A stretch of 64,000 bases of DNA from Clostridiales bacterium (GTDB taxonomy: Bacteria; Bacillota; Clostridia; Oscillospirales; Oscillospiraceae). Shown here in pieces: positions 17,244 through 25,313 of this stretch. How positions within the stretch are numbered: the first letter of the stretch is position 1; each line of letters opens with the position of its first letter. The notes beneath the pieces are model-generated. The model made no database searches, was not told where the DNA came from, and was given only the letters and a program-made list of their open reading frames with translations. The stretch lies in the NCBI GenBank assembly GCA_004558115.1, contig SFDT01000004.1, forward strand, positions 3,716-67,715, in the 5' to 3' direction. The position numbers were made by a program, and so were the translations under genes.

Positions 17244-17873
17244 TCAATTTGTCAGCCGCTGGAAGGAACAGTTCATGCAGTTTTCCACGTGGCGCTTCAT
17301 GATGTCCGCCGCCTGGTCGAATTGACCGTCCAGCAGAGCATCCAAAAGCTCGATATGTTCCCCCTGGGCACTGTCAAAGCGGGTGAAGTCGTTGGAGTAA
17401 AACTGGATCCTGGTGTTCTGGTCCCACAGCTTATGCATGGTGTCTGTGAGGAATTTATTGCCGCAGCTGTCTGCCAGGTACATATGAAGATCGGTATCCA
17501 GCTCGCCCAGCAAAAAGCCTTGGGCAGGAGGAATGGACTTCTCACAGCGCTTTTTGAATTCCAGCAGGCGCTTTTTCGTGAGCCGGGGACCGGCTTCTTT
17601 CACGATGAAAGGCTCCAGGAGCTTCCGCGCCTGATACATTTCCCGAACGTCCGTGATGGTGATGTTCGAGACCAGAATGCCCTTTTTGGGGAGCACCTGA
17701 ATGAGGTTTTCCTGGGACAGCCTGTTCAGTGCCTCGCGGATGGGCGTGCGGCTGATCTTCAATTCCTCACACAGCGCGGTCTCGTTGAGGACCGAACCGG
17801 GCTCATAATCACAGTGGAGGAGCTTTTCCTTGATGGAGGTATATGCAAATGTCTTCAAGTCGATGGTCGGCAT
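17244..17873 (-). CDS. GntR-family transcriptional regulator, FCD type
   Basis: A 209-aa protein. The winged HTH occupies residues 1-70 with ALCEELKISRTPIREALNRL; the C-terminal FCD helical domain contains the metal-site-like LDTDLHMYLADSCGN and later GEHIELLDALLDGQFDQA. FCD regulators usually sense carboxylic or amino acids. It is convergent with the island and likely represses it, perhaps via TTGTATACAA at 8951. I use ATG 17873; a TTG 51 nt further upstream would add a hydrophobic, unlikely N-terminus. Confidence 0.92.
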   Translation of the reverse strand: MPTIDLKTFAYTSIKEKLLHCDYEPGSVLNETALCEELKISRTPIREALNRLSQENLIQVLPKKGILVSNITITDVREMYQARKLLEPFIVKEAGPRLTKKRLLEFKKRCEKSIPPAQGFLLGELDTDLHMYLADSCGNKFLTDTMHKLWDQNTRIQFYSNDFTRFDSAQGEHIELLDALLDGQFDQAADIMKRHVENCMNCSFQRLTN

Positions 17874-17938
17874 GGCAGAACCCACTTTCAACAAATAGCA
17901 GTAGAAGAATGGAACAAAAGACAAGTTTCCTTTTATTG

Positions 17939-17967
17939 ATTATACATCGCGGATACATTTGTTTCAA
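17939..17967 (-). promoter_or_regulatory. Putative promoter of the GntR/FCD gene
   Basis: Minus-strand TTGAAA (17962-17967) and TATAAT (17939-17944), 17-nt spacing. ATGTAT occurs twice between and over these boxes, a possible autoregulatory site. Confidence 0.5.
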
Positions 17968-18039
17968 TCGAAACTTCCGCAGTTCTTCGGGAGCGTAGGA
18001 AACTTCTGGTACAGGAGAGCGATTGGAAGATGAGAGCCA

Positions 18040-18083
18040 TTGACAGCACTATATAGTTGTAGTATCATCAAAAATAGTTGATG
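18040..18083 (+). promoter_or_regulatory. Promoter with overlapping inverted repeat before the MarR/ABC operon
   Basis: TTGACA (18040-18045) and TATCAT (18063-18068) with 17-nt spacing. The inverted repeat CATCAA (18066-18071) / TTGATG (18078-18083) covers the -10 and start site, a fitting place for MarR autorepression. Confidence 0.5.
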
Positions 18084-18116
18084 CTTCATCTTTATAAAGG
18101 GAATAGGGGGGCACAT

Positions 18117-18596
18117 ATGGACGCATCCAAACGGCAGATCACGAAAATTGCCCGGGAAGTGAATAAGCTGGTCATTCGGACCATGAAGGACAGCGGCATC
18201 GGCTCCGGAGAGATGGACCTCATCCATCTGGTGCGGCACCACCCGGGCATCTCCCAAAAGGAGGCGTGCCTCCAGCTGAATATGGACAAGGGCGCCGTGG
18301 CCAGGCGGACGGCCAATCTGGAGCTGAAAGGGTATCTGGTCCGAAAGAGCAACCCGGCGGATGGACGGAGCCAGCTGCTGTACGCCACGGAGAAGGCGGA
18401 GCAGCTGAAGACCTCCAAGGCGGCGGTGGAGACCGCCTTTTACGAGTGGCTGCTGGCGGAGCTGTCGGAGGCAGAAAAGACTGCTTTTACCGATACGCTG
18501 AATCAGCTGTACCTGCGGGCGAAAAAGGAGAGCCGCGCCGGCTTTCCCCATATGCCGGCGCTGCTTGCAAACGAGGGGGAGAGCGAAAATGCGTAA
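18117..18596 (+). CDS. MarR-family transcriptional regulator
   Basis: A 159-aa protein with the MarR winged helix: GEMDLIHLVRHHPGISQKEACLQLNMDKGAVARRTANLELKGYLVRKSNPADGRS is spread over residues 30-82, with the DGR wing. ATG 18117 follows AGGGGGG. Its end overlaps the first ABC gene by 8 nt, so it heads the operon and probably represses it until the exported compound binds. Confidence 0.92.
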   Translation: MDASKRQITKIAREVNKLVIRTMKDSGIGSGEMDLIHLVRHHPGISQKEACLQLNMDKGAVARRTANLELKGYLVRKSNPADGRSQLLYATEKAEQLKTSKAAVETAFYEWLLAELSEAEKTAFTDTLNQLYLRAKKESRAGFPHMPALLANEGESENA

Positions 18597-20322
18597 GGCG
18601 GAAAAAGAGGACACCAGCCGCATCAGCTACTATTTTCGCAGGGAAACGGGCCTTTTGCTGGTGGTGACCGTGACAGGCATCCTTTATAACATCGGTATGG
18701 TGGCGGGCCCCTGGTTTGAGGGGCAGCTGGTGCAGTACCTCTGCGATATCCTGGGAGGGCGGCGGGCCCCTGCCGCCATGCTGCGGCTGGCTATCTGCTA
18801 TGTGCTGACCATCCTATTTGTGCAGTTCATGCGCTATATCAAGCGGCTGTACGTGCGGAAATTTGCCAACAACATCAGCAAACGCATGAAAATGACCTTG
18901 TACCGCAACCTGCTGTATGGAAAGCAGGCAGAGCACGAAGGCGCCGGCGCCATGATGACGAAGCTCATCGCCGACGCGGACGCCTGCGTGGAGGGCATGC
19001 GGAAATTCACCACGGAGGTATTTGACACCGGCGTGGTCATGGTGGCTTATTTGGCCATGCTGCTGTCCTACGACTGGCGGCTGACGCTGCTGGCCATGCT
19101 GTTTCCGCCCGTTGCGTATTTCCTGGCGGAGCGGCTGAAGGGCATCGTCACCAGAAATGCCGCCGCCAGCAAGGAAAGCGGCGGGCGGCTGAACGCGGCC
19201 ACGCTGGAGCGGATCACCAACGGCCTGACGTACCGGGTGTATGGACAGGAGGCGGCGCAGAACGCCGCCTATGAAGCGCATCTGACGGATTATGAAAAAA
19301 AGGCCGTCATGGCCAACGTGTGGGAAAACGCCATGCAGCCGGTCTACCAGGTGATCTCCATGCTGGGCACGGTGATGATCATCTGGTTCGGCGGCAAAAA
19401 TGTGCTGGGCACCGGCTGGACGGTTTGGAACGTGGCGGCGTTTTCCTCGTTTTTCTCCTGCTATAAAAAGCTGGCGGTGAAATCCTCCAAGGCGGCGAAG
19501 CTCTTTAACGCCGTGCAGAAGGCCCGGGTGTCCTGGGGACGCATCCAGCCGTACCTGGCCTCTGTGCCGGAGGAGGCGGAGCAGCCGCTCCTTCCGCCGG
19601 CACCGCTGGCGGTCTGCGGCCTTTCCTTTGCGTATCCCGGGCAGAAGCCCCTGTTTACGGACGTAACCTTTCAGGCGGAGCCTGGGCAGATCGTGGGCGT
19701 CACCGGAGAAGTGGCCTGCGGAAAGTCCACGCTTGGCAGACTGTTCACCGGAGAACTGCCGTACCAGGGGCGCATTGCCTTGGGAAACGCGGTGTTTCCG
19801 TCCGGGGGCGGGCACTGGGGGAATCAGGTGGGCTATCTGGGTCACCAGCCGGAGCTGTTCAGCGGCACCGTTGAGGAGAATATCTGCCTGGGAAAGCCCG
19901 GAGATATCGCCCCGGTTCTCCGGGCCGTGTGCATGGACCGGGAGGTGGCGGAGCTGCCGGATGGGCCCCGCACCCGGATCGGCAGCGGCGGCGTCCGCCT
20001 TTCCGGCGGCCAGCAGGCCCGCATCGCCCTGGCCCGGACCCTGTACCACAAGCGGCCGGTCATGGTGCTGGACGATCCGTTTTCCGCGGTGGATATGGAG
20101 ACAGAGGCGCAGATCTATGAGAATCTGCGCCAGTGGGGGAGGGACAGTGTCATTTTGCTGATCTCCCACCGGCTCGCCCTGTTCCCAAAGCTGGACCAGG
20201 TACTTTGGATGGAGCACGGCACCGTCCGGGTCTCCACCCACGACGGCCTGATGGAGCGGGAAGAACGTTACCGGATGCTGTATGAATCCCAGAGAAAGGG
20301 GGCGGAGGCGAATGCGGAGTGA
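18589..20322 (+). CDS. ABC exporter half-transporter, degenerate-site subunit
   Basis: A 577-aa protein: about six membrane helices (residues 20-310) then an ATPase domain. Walker A is GEVACGKST (about 373-381), signature LSGGQ (471-475), Walker B VMVLDD (491-496). The residue after the Walker B aspartate is D496 instead of the catalytic glutamate. It overlaps both neighbours and pairs with the next gene as a heterodimer. It is likely a multidrug or peptide exporter under MarR control. Confidence 0.92.
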   Translation: MRKAEKEDTSRISYYFRRETGLLLVVTVTGILYNIGMVAGPWFEGQLVQYLCDILGGRRAPAAMLRLAICYVLTILFVQFMRYIKRLYVRKFANNISKRMKMTLYRNLLYGKQAEHEGAGAMMTKLIADADACVEGMRKFTTEVFDTGVVMVAYLAMLLSYDWRLTLLAMLFPPVAYFLAERLKGIVTRNAAASKESGGRLNAATLERITNGLTYRVYGQEAAQNAAYEAHLTDYEKKAVMANVWENAMQPVYQVISMLGTVMIIWFGGKNVLGTGWTVWNVAAFSSFFSCYKKLAVKSSKAAKLFNAVQKARVSWGRIQPYLASVPEEAEQPLLPPAPLAVCGLSFAYPGQKPLFTDVTFQAEPGQIVGVTGEVACGKSTLGRLFTGELPYQGRIALGNAVFPSGGGHWGNQVGYLGHQPELFSGTVEENICLGKPGDIAPVLRAVCMDREVAELPDGPRTRIGSGGVRLSGGQQARIALARTLYHKRPVMVLDDPFSAVDMETEAQIYENLRQWGRDSVILLISHRLALFPKLDQVLWMEHGTVRVSTHDGLMEREERYRMLYESQRKGAEANAE

Positions 20323-21967
20323 AACTTCCGTGACACGCATCATCGGCGGCACCATCCGTGCCAGCAAGGCTTTAAGCGCACTGCTGCTGGCGGCCATCGC
20401 CGGCTCCGTGCTGTTTGCGCTGCTGCCGCCCCTGGTCCTGGAGCAGATCGTGGATGCCCTGGCGGAGCGGCGGCAGGTGACAGTTTCCCTGGCTGCCGGA
20501 TACTTTTTGCTGGTGGCGGCCTCCGGACTGCTGGACGCGGCCAAGGAGAGCCTCATCACGGTGTTCGGCCAAAAAGTCACCCACCGGGTCCGCTCCGCCA
20601 TGAGCGCGAAGCTGCTGCGGCTTCCGGCCGCCTATTACATCGAAAAAGAGCCCGGCGTGACGGCCTCCCGTTTTGTCAACGATGTCAATACCGTGGACAG
20701 CCTCTTTGCCTCCGGTGTCATCAGCATGGCGGCGGATGTGTGCAGGCTTTTCAGCATCCTGCTGGTCATCTTCACCAGAAGCACGGGGCTGGGGCTGCTG
20801 CTTTTGGCGGCGGCGCCGCTGCTGTTCTGGATGACCCGGGTCTTTCAAAAGCGGATGCTGGCGGCCCAGATGGAAAGCCGCATGGCCGTGGGCAGGACGA
20901 ACCAGCAGATCCCGGAGACTCTGAAAAACATCCGTACCATCCGGGTATTCCACCGGGAGGACTATATGCAGCGGCGCTACGGAGACGCCATTGAGCAGGG
21001 CTACCGGGCCCAGGAGAGATCCAATTTTTATGACGCCGTTTATTCGCCCATCGTCGTCACGGTCAGCGCGCTGCTCGTTGGCATCGTGATGGCGGCCTCC
21101 GCCCAGGGCGGCGCGGCCCGGTCGTTTTTCGGAATGTCTGCCGGCACCGCCGCCGCACTCATCGCCTACGTGGGCAGCTTCTTCGACCCGCTGGAGAGCA
21201 TCGGCATGGAGATACAAAATATCCAATCCGCCGTGGCGGGCGTCCGCCGCATCAATGAATTTCTGCGGGAGCCGGAACGGGAAGCGGGCGCAAAGGCGCC
21301 GGGCAGTGTGCCCGCTGGCGTTCCCGCCGTCCAGCTGTCCGGTGTTTCCTTCAGCTATGGAAAGGGCGAGCGGGAGATCCTGCGGGATTTTGACCTGACG
21401 GTACAGGAGGGGGAGTCCGTTCTTCTGGCGGGGCGTACCGGCGCCGGAAAGAGCACTCTGGTGAAGCTGATCCTGGGCCTGTACGAGCCGGAGGCGGGGC
21501 AGGTGCGGGTGTTCGGAACGCCGCCCGCCGGTATCCCGGAGGCGGAAAAGCGGCGCTGGTTCGGCTACGTGGAGCAGCAGTTCCACCCGGTCCCCGGCAC
21601 CGTGGGGGATCAGGTCTCCCTGAGGGACCCGCAGGTCTCGGAGGAACAGATTCGAAAGGCCCTCGTCACCGTGGGACTTTGGGATACGGTCCAAGACCTG
21701 CCGGAGGGCATCAACACCCCCTGCGGCGAGGGGCTGTTCTCCCAGGGACAGCTGCAGCTGCTCTCCATTGCCAGGGCCATTGTCCTGGAGCCGAAGCTGC
21801 TGCTGCTGGATGAGATCACCGCCAATCTGGACTCCAAGACTGAAGCCCAGGTGCTCGCGGCCTTGCAGGCGGCGTCTCTGCACCGGACGGTCCTCTCCAT
21901 CTCTCACCGCCTGTACGAAGAAAACGGCGGCAGAAAGGTGGTCATCGGCGGGGAGGCTCCGCTGTAA
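20312..21967 (+). CDS. ABC exporter half-transporter, catalytic-site subunit
   Basis: A 551-aa protein with the same membrane-plus-ATPase layout. Walker A is GRTGAGKST (374-382) and Walker B LLLLDE with catalytic E501, but the signature is FSQGQ (476-480) instead of LSGGQ. The two defects in the pair complement: this subunit's altered signature faces the partner's D496 site, and the intact E501 site faces the partner's LSGGQ. This is the usual asymmetric heterodimer pattern. ATG 20312 lies inside the end of the previous gene. Confidence 0.92.
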   Translation: MRSETSVTRIIGGTIRASKALSALLLAAIAGSVLFALLPPLVLEQIVDALAERRQVTVSLAAGYFLLVAASGLLDAAKESLITVFGQKVTHRVRSAMSAKLLRLPAAYYIEKEPGVTASRFVNDVNTVDSLFASGVISMAADVCRLFSILLVIFTRSTGLGLLLLAAAPLLFWMTRVFQKRMLAAQMESRMAVGRTNQQIPETLKNIRTIRVFHREDYMQRRYGDAIEQGYRAQERSNFYDAVYSPIVVTVSALLVGIVMAASAQGGAARSFFGMSAGTAAALIAYVGSFFDPLESIGMEIQNIQSAVAGVRRINEFLREPEREAGAKAPGSVPAGVPAVQLSGVSFSYGKGEREILRDFDLTVQEGESVLLAGRTGAGKSTLVKLILGLYEPEAGQVRVFGTPPAGIPEAEKRRWFGYVEQQFHPVPGTVGDQVSLRDPQVSEEQIRKALVTVGLWDTVQDLPEGINTPCGEGLFSQGQLQLLSIARAIVLEPKLLLLDEITANLDSKTEAQVLAALQAASLHRTVLSISHRLYEENGGRKVVIGGEAPL

Positions 21968-21985
21968 CATCCAATATGCAATCAT

Positions 21986-22018
21986 CAATGGCGGCAGGTC
22001 CCGACCTGCCGCCATTTG
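21986..22018 (+). terminator. Near-perfect palindrome after the ABC operon, weak terminator
   Basis: Arms 21986-22000 and 22003-22017 are complementary, and T-rich sequence follows only after a gap (CCTTTT at 22026). Termination is plausible but not strong. Confidence 0.5.
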
Positions 22019-22031
22019 CTGATGGCCTTTT

Positions 22032-22084
22032 GGGACAGTGGGGGATAATTGTCCCTTGCGTCCCGGAGAGGATGCGGGTAGACT
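22032..22084 (+). promoter_or_regulatory. Inverted repeat plus putative promoter of the 332-aa protein gene
   Basis: GGGACA (22032-22037) and TGTCCC (22050-22055) flank 12 nt. They lie immediately before TTGCGT (22056-22061) with TAGACT (22079-22084) 17 nt later. Confidence 0.4.
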
Positions 22085-22123
22085 GGTAAAAAACGTGAGA
22101 AACACTCGGAAAGGGGCGGACGT

Positions 22124-23122
22124 ATGGCCCGAGATATTTCCCGTGCGCTGATCGAAACCGTTGTCCGGAAAATGCTGCGGGAGGCAAAAGACGCGCCGGA
22201 GCGGAGCGTCCGGAACCTGGTGGATATGGCGCTGTATTTTTCCGACGGCCGCGATCAGCGCAATTTTTTCACCGTGGCCCAGGAGATGCTGCGCAATGAA
22301 CAAAGCGCCTACTATCCGCTGCTGCGGGACCTGCTGGCCCATGTGGACGAGGAGCGGCTGCTGGATTTCGGCATGGCACTGGGCTACCAGGGCTTTGTCC
22401 GGGGAGCCAAGACCATCCGGGCGGCGGAGGCGGAGCACGGCTGCAATATCCCGTGGCTTATAACGCTGCACATAGACAGCGGCGCCTATCCCAGTCAAAG
22501 AGCGGACTACCGGAGACTGCTGGAGCAGGCCCGGACCTTGGGGAGCCACGGCTGCCTGCTGCTGACGGATGGGGAGCCCCGGGAGCTCATCGACCTGGCG
22601 GCAGCCTTTCCGGATTGCTTTTTCCTGCTGGCCTGCGGCGGAGAGCTTGTGACAGCGGCAGCGGCGGAGGAAGCGGAGAACGTTCACAATCTGGTGTTCG
22701 CGCCGTATGGGCAGCAGGCGGAGGAGGCCTGCGCCCTGCTGCGGGAAAAACGGTTTTTATACGCGCTGTCCATTCGCTATGGGGCGGCGGAGGCGGAGGA
22801 CATTGCCTGCGGCGAGTGGTACAGCTGGGCGGAAAACTGCCACGCGCCCCTGACACTGCTGCTGCCGGACAGGGACTGTCCGCCGCAGGCGCAGGAGCGG
22901 GTCTATGACTCCGTGCTTTCCCAGCGGAGGCGGCAGGCATACCGTACCATTCCCTGGGAGGCGGTCCGGGACGGCCGGCTGGTGGACAGCGTCCTTTCAG
23001 GTGCGCCCTGTACCGTCACCCTGGACAGGCGGGGCTTTCTGGAGGGAACGGAGGAGAATGCCTTCGCACTGGGCTTTCCGGCCCTGCTGAAGCGGAATTT
23101 TCCCCGAAAAACCAACGGATGA
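22124..23122 (+). CDS. Unrecognised 332-aa protein
   Basis: A soluble protein with a helical first 60 residues (RALIETVVRKMLREAKDAPERSVRNLVD), then ...FFTVAQEMLRNEQSAYYPLLRDLL, FGMALGYQGFVRGAKTIRAAE and NIPWLITLHIDSGAYP. Alternating beta and alpha segments follow (CLLLTDGEP, CFFLLACGGELV, LVFAPYG, FLYALSIRYG), which suggests a TIM-barrel-like body resembling the radical SAM fold, but no CxxxCxxC motif is present. I cannot name a family. It stands alone between a promoter region and a bidirectional terminator. Confidence 0.75.
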   Translation: MARDISRALIETVVRKMLREAKDAPERSVRNLVDMALYFSDGRDQRNFFTVAQEMLRNEQSAYYPLLRDLLAHVDEERLLDFGMALGYQGFVRGAKTIRAAEAEHGCNIPWLITLHIDSGAYPSQRADYRRLLEQARTLGSHGCLLLTDGEPRELIDLAAAFPDCFFLLACGGELVTAAAAEEAENVHNLVFAPYGQQAEEACALLREKRFLYALSIRYGAAEAEDIACGEWYSWAENCHAPLTLLLPDRDCPPQAQERVYDSVLSQRRRQAYRTIPWEAVRDGRLVDSVLSGAPCTVTLDRRGFLEGTEENAFALGFPALLKRNFPRKTNG

Positions 23123-23125
23123 ATC

Positions 23126-23159
23126 AAACAGCCTGTGGGAGTATTCCCACAGGCTGTTT
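23126..23159. terminator. Bidirectional terminator between convergent genes
   Basis: Perfect 15-bp stem (23126-23140 with 23145-23159), GTAT loop, AAA and TTT flanks. Confidence 0.88.
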
Positions 23160-23168
23160 CCATTGCAT

Positions 23169-23705
23169 TCAAAAATCCGGGCTCCGCGCAGCGGCGATCT
23201 GGATGCAGGAGCGGAGCAAGGCGATAAATTCCTCCGGCGGCACACTGTTTTTACTGCGCAGCCACCGCTCCAGCGCGCAGATGAAGGCGTCGGAGAAAAA
23301 ATTGATGTGGAACTCCAGCACATCTTTTTCCGGCAGAATGTCCCGCAGGACCTCCTCCAGCACAGGCGCGATCAGCTCCCGGAAGTGGTCGGAAAAGGAG
23401 TTTTGCCCCTGAATGGCCAGTACCTTGCAGTAAAAGCGCCGGTTTTCGTAAAAATAGGCGCACAGGTCCGCAATGCGGTCCCAGCCGGAGGCATACTGCC
23501 TGCTGCGGGCCACGGAGATGAATTCCGTGTCGTAGATCCAGTTGACGAGGTCGTACTTGTCCCGGAAGTGGTAGTAAAAGCTCTTGCGGTTCATGCCGCA
23601 TTTTTCGCAGATATCGGCCACGGTGATCTTGGCGAAGGGCATCTCCTCCATCAGTTCCTTCAAGGCGGAGGCCAGCGACCGCTTTGTAATGTTGGAATCA
23701 GACAA
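23169..23705 (-). CDS. TetR/AcrR-family regulator
   Basis: A 178-aa protein. The HTH is ALKELMEEMPFAKITVADI followed by CEKCGMNRKSFYYHFRDKYDLVNWIY, the TetR pattern; the C-terminal helical half resembles the TetR_C_8 / DhaS-like group. No ATG fits; TTG 23705 follows GGTGGAGG closely, and GTG 23714 is an alternative. No divergent partner gene is adjacent, so the target is unknown. Confidence 0.85.
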   Translation of the reverse strand: MSDSNITKRSLASALKELMEEMPFAKITVADICEKCGMNRKSFYYHFRDKYDLVNWIYDTEFISVARSRQYASGWDRIADLCAYFYENRRFYCKVLAIQGQNSFSDHFRELIAPVLEEVLRDILPEKDVLEFHINFFSDAFICALERWLRSKNSVPPEEFIALLRSCIQIAAARSPDF

Positions 23706-23797
23706 AACCTCCACCCTTTCTCTATGGCTGAGCCAGCAGTATGAATCAGTGTAGCAGACAAATGTAAATTTTTCAACACGGCTGACGGAGCAGTGCC

Positions 23798-24139
23798 TCA
23801 CTTGGAAAACTGCGTATACTTGGCGGCGCTGCCCCAGGCCTTTTCCACCGGGTACTTGGCTTCGTTTTTCGTGACCTTTTCGTTCATGATCTCGTCCAGG
23901 TCCAGCCCGCACACATCCGCCAGCAAAATGCAGTAGCTCAGCACATCCGCCAGCTCCTCCCGGAGCTGGGGCAGCTTGTCCCGGCACTCCAGGTCCGTGC
24001 CGCTCCACTGAAACAGCTCCAAAAGCTCCGCCGCCTCCAGGCTCATGGAGATGGCCAGGTCCTTGGGAGTGTGAAATTGGCGCCAATTGCGCTCATCCCG
24101 GAATTTTACCACCCGGGCGATGGTCTCGTCCCGCAGCAT
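23798..24139 (-). CDS. MazG-like nucleotide pyrophosphohydrolase
   Basis: A 113-aa all-alpha protein. The NTP-PPase core is LEAAELLELFQW followed by LREELADVLSYCILLADVCGLDLDEI, giving the E-x2-E ... E-x2-D metal-binding set, and ends NEAKYPVEKAWG. It probably hydrolyses non-canonical or oxidised dNTPs in the cytosol. It ends 12 nt from the rsmH-like stop side, so it is the second gene of a two-gene unit. Confidence 0.9.
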   Translation of the reverse strand: MLRDETIARVVKFRDERNWRQFHTPKDLAISMSLEAAELLELFQWSGTDLECRDKLPQLREELADVLSYCILLADVCGLDLDEIMNEKVTKNEAKYPVEKAWGSAAKYTQFSK

Positions 24140-24151
24140 TGTGTTCCTCCT

Positions 24152-25189
24152 TTACGCGCGGATGGCCCAGCGCAGCTTTGTGGACCGGGCTCTGGGATTT
24201 TGGAAGCACTCCTGGGCGGAGGGGCGGATGACGTCCTGGCACACCTCAGAGAAAATACCCTGCCGCTGGTACTGGCGGAAAGCCTGCTTCACCAGCCGGT
24301 CCTCCCCGGAGTGGAAGGTCAGCACCGCCGCCCTGCCGCCGCTTTTCAAAATATCCGGCAGCTTTTCCAAAAAGCTGTACAGCACTTCAAATTCGCTGTT
24401 CACGTCGATGCGGAGGGCCTGGAAGGTCCGCTGGCAGGACTTTTTCACAGCCTCCTTCCGCTCCGGCTGGGGCAGGAAGGAGAGGGCACCTTCAATGACG
24501 GCGACCAGCTGCTTCGTGGTCTCGATGGTCCCGCCGGACTTGAACACTTTCATGACGGCTTTGGCGATGACCTCCGCGTAAGGCTCGTCGGCGTTTTCCA
24601 CCAGCAGGGCGGTCAGCTCCTCCATGTCCAGCTCCCGCAGCCGCTGGGCGGCGGGGACGCCTGCCGAGGGGTCCAGCCGCAGGTCCAGAGGACCGTCGAA
24701 CTTAAACGTGAAGCCACGCTCCGGGTTGTCGATCTGCATGGAGGAGACTCCCAGGTCCGCCAGCACAAAATCGAATTTCACGCCGGGGGCCACCTGGTCC
24801 GCCTGGGCGAAGTTCATGCGGCGGATGGTGAGGATATCCGGACCGTAGCCCAAATCCGCCAGCCGCTTCCGGGTCTTTTCCGACTCGATGGGGTCCACGT
24901 CGGTGGCATACAGGTGCCCCTGGCCCTGAAGGGCCTCCAGCATCCGCCGGGTGTGGCCGCCGTAGCCAAGGGTGGCGTCGTAGCCGGCTTGCCCCGGCTG
25001 GATCTGGAGAAACTCTAGAATTTCCTCCACCATGATGGGAATATGGGTCCCGGCGGGGGTCTTGCCGCTTTGGACGATCTTTGCCACATCCGCCTGGTAT
25101 TTTTCCGGGTTCAGCTCCTTGTACTTTTCCTGATAGCTGCGGGGATGGGTGCCTTTGTAGCGGACACGGCGCTTGTGCTCCTGCTCCAT
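24152..25189 (-). CDS. rsmH: RsmH-family 16S rRNA (cytosine-N4) methyltransferase, long variant
   Basis: A 345-aa protein with the RsmH pattern: HIPIMVEEILEFL, the SAM-binding YDATLGYGGHTRRMLE, ATDVDPIE, LADLGVSSMQIDNPERGFTF and the late VLTFHSGEDRLVKQAFR and RSTKLRWAIRA. Residues 1-50 (RYKGTHPRSYQEKYKELNPEKY and onward) are an extension absent from classical RsmH. No mraZ or ftsL gene is adjacent, so this may be the second, non-dcw paralogue seen in some Clostridia. C1402 methylation is the family activity; whether this copy does it is inference. Confidence 0.85.
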   Translation of the reverse strand: MEQEHKRRVRYKGTHPRSYQEKYKELNPEKYQADVAKIVQSGKTPAGTHIPIMVEEILEFLQIQPGQAGYDATLGYGGHTRRMLEALQGQGHLYATDVDPIESEKTRKRLADLGYGPDILTIRRMNFAQADQVAPGVKFDFVLADLGVSSMQIDNPERGFTFKFDGPLDLRLDPSAGVPAAQRLRELDMEELTALLVENADEPYAEVIAKAVMKVFKSGGTIETTKQLVAVIEGALSFLPQPERKEAVKKSCQRTFQALRIDVNSEFEVLYSFLEKLPDILKSGGRAAVLTFHSGEDRLVKQAFRQYQRQGIFSEVCQDVIRPSAQECFQNPRARSTKLRWAIRA

Positions 25190-25313
25190 GGGATCAGCTC
25201 CTTTAATTACTGGTGGGTATCATACCACAGTTTTCCCCAAAAGAGAAGACCGTGGGAAAATCTTGCCTTTTCTGGAAAATGGCGGTACAATGGCGGAAAA
25301 AGGGGGCGGTATC

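Noticed and set aside
23706..24086. Longer N-terminus for the TetR protein (frame open up to 24086)
   Set aside because: That extension lies antisense to the MazG-like gene and would add about 127 residues without any domain.
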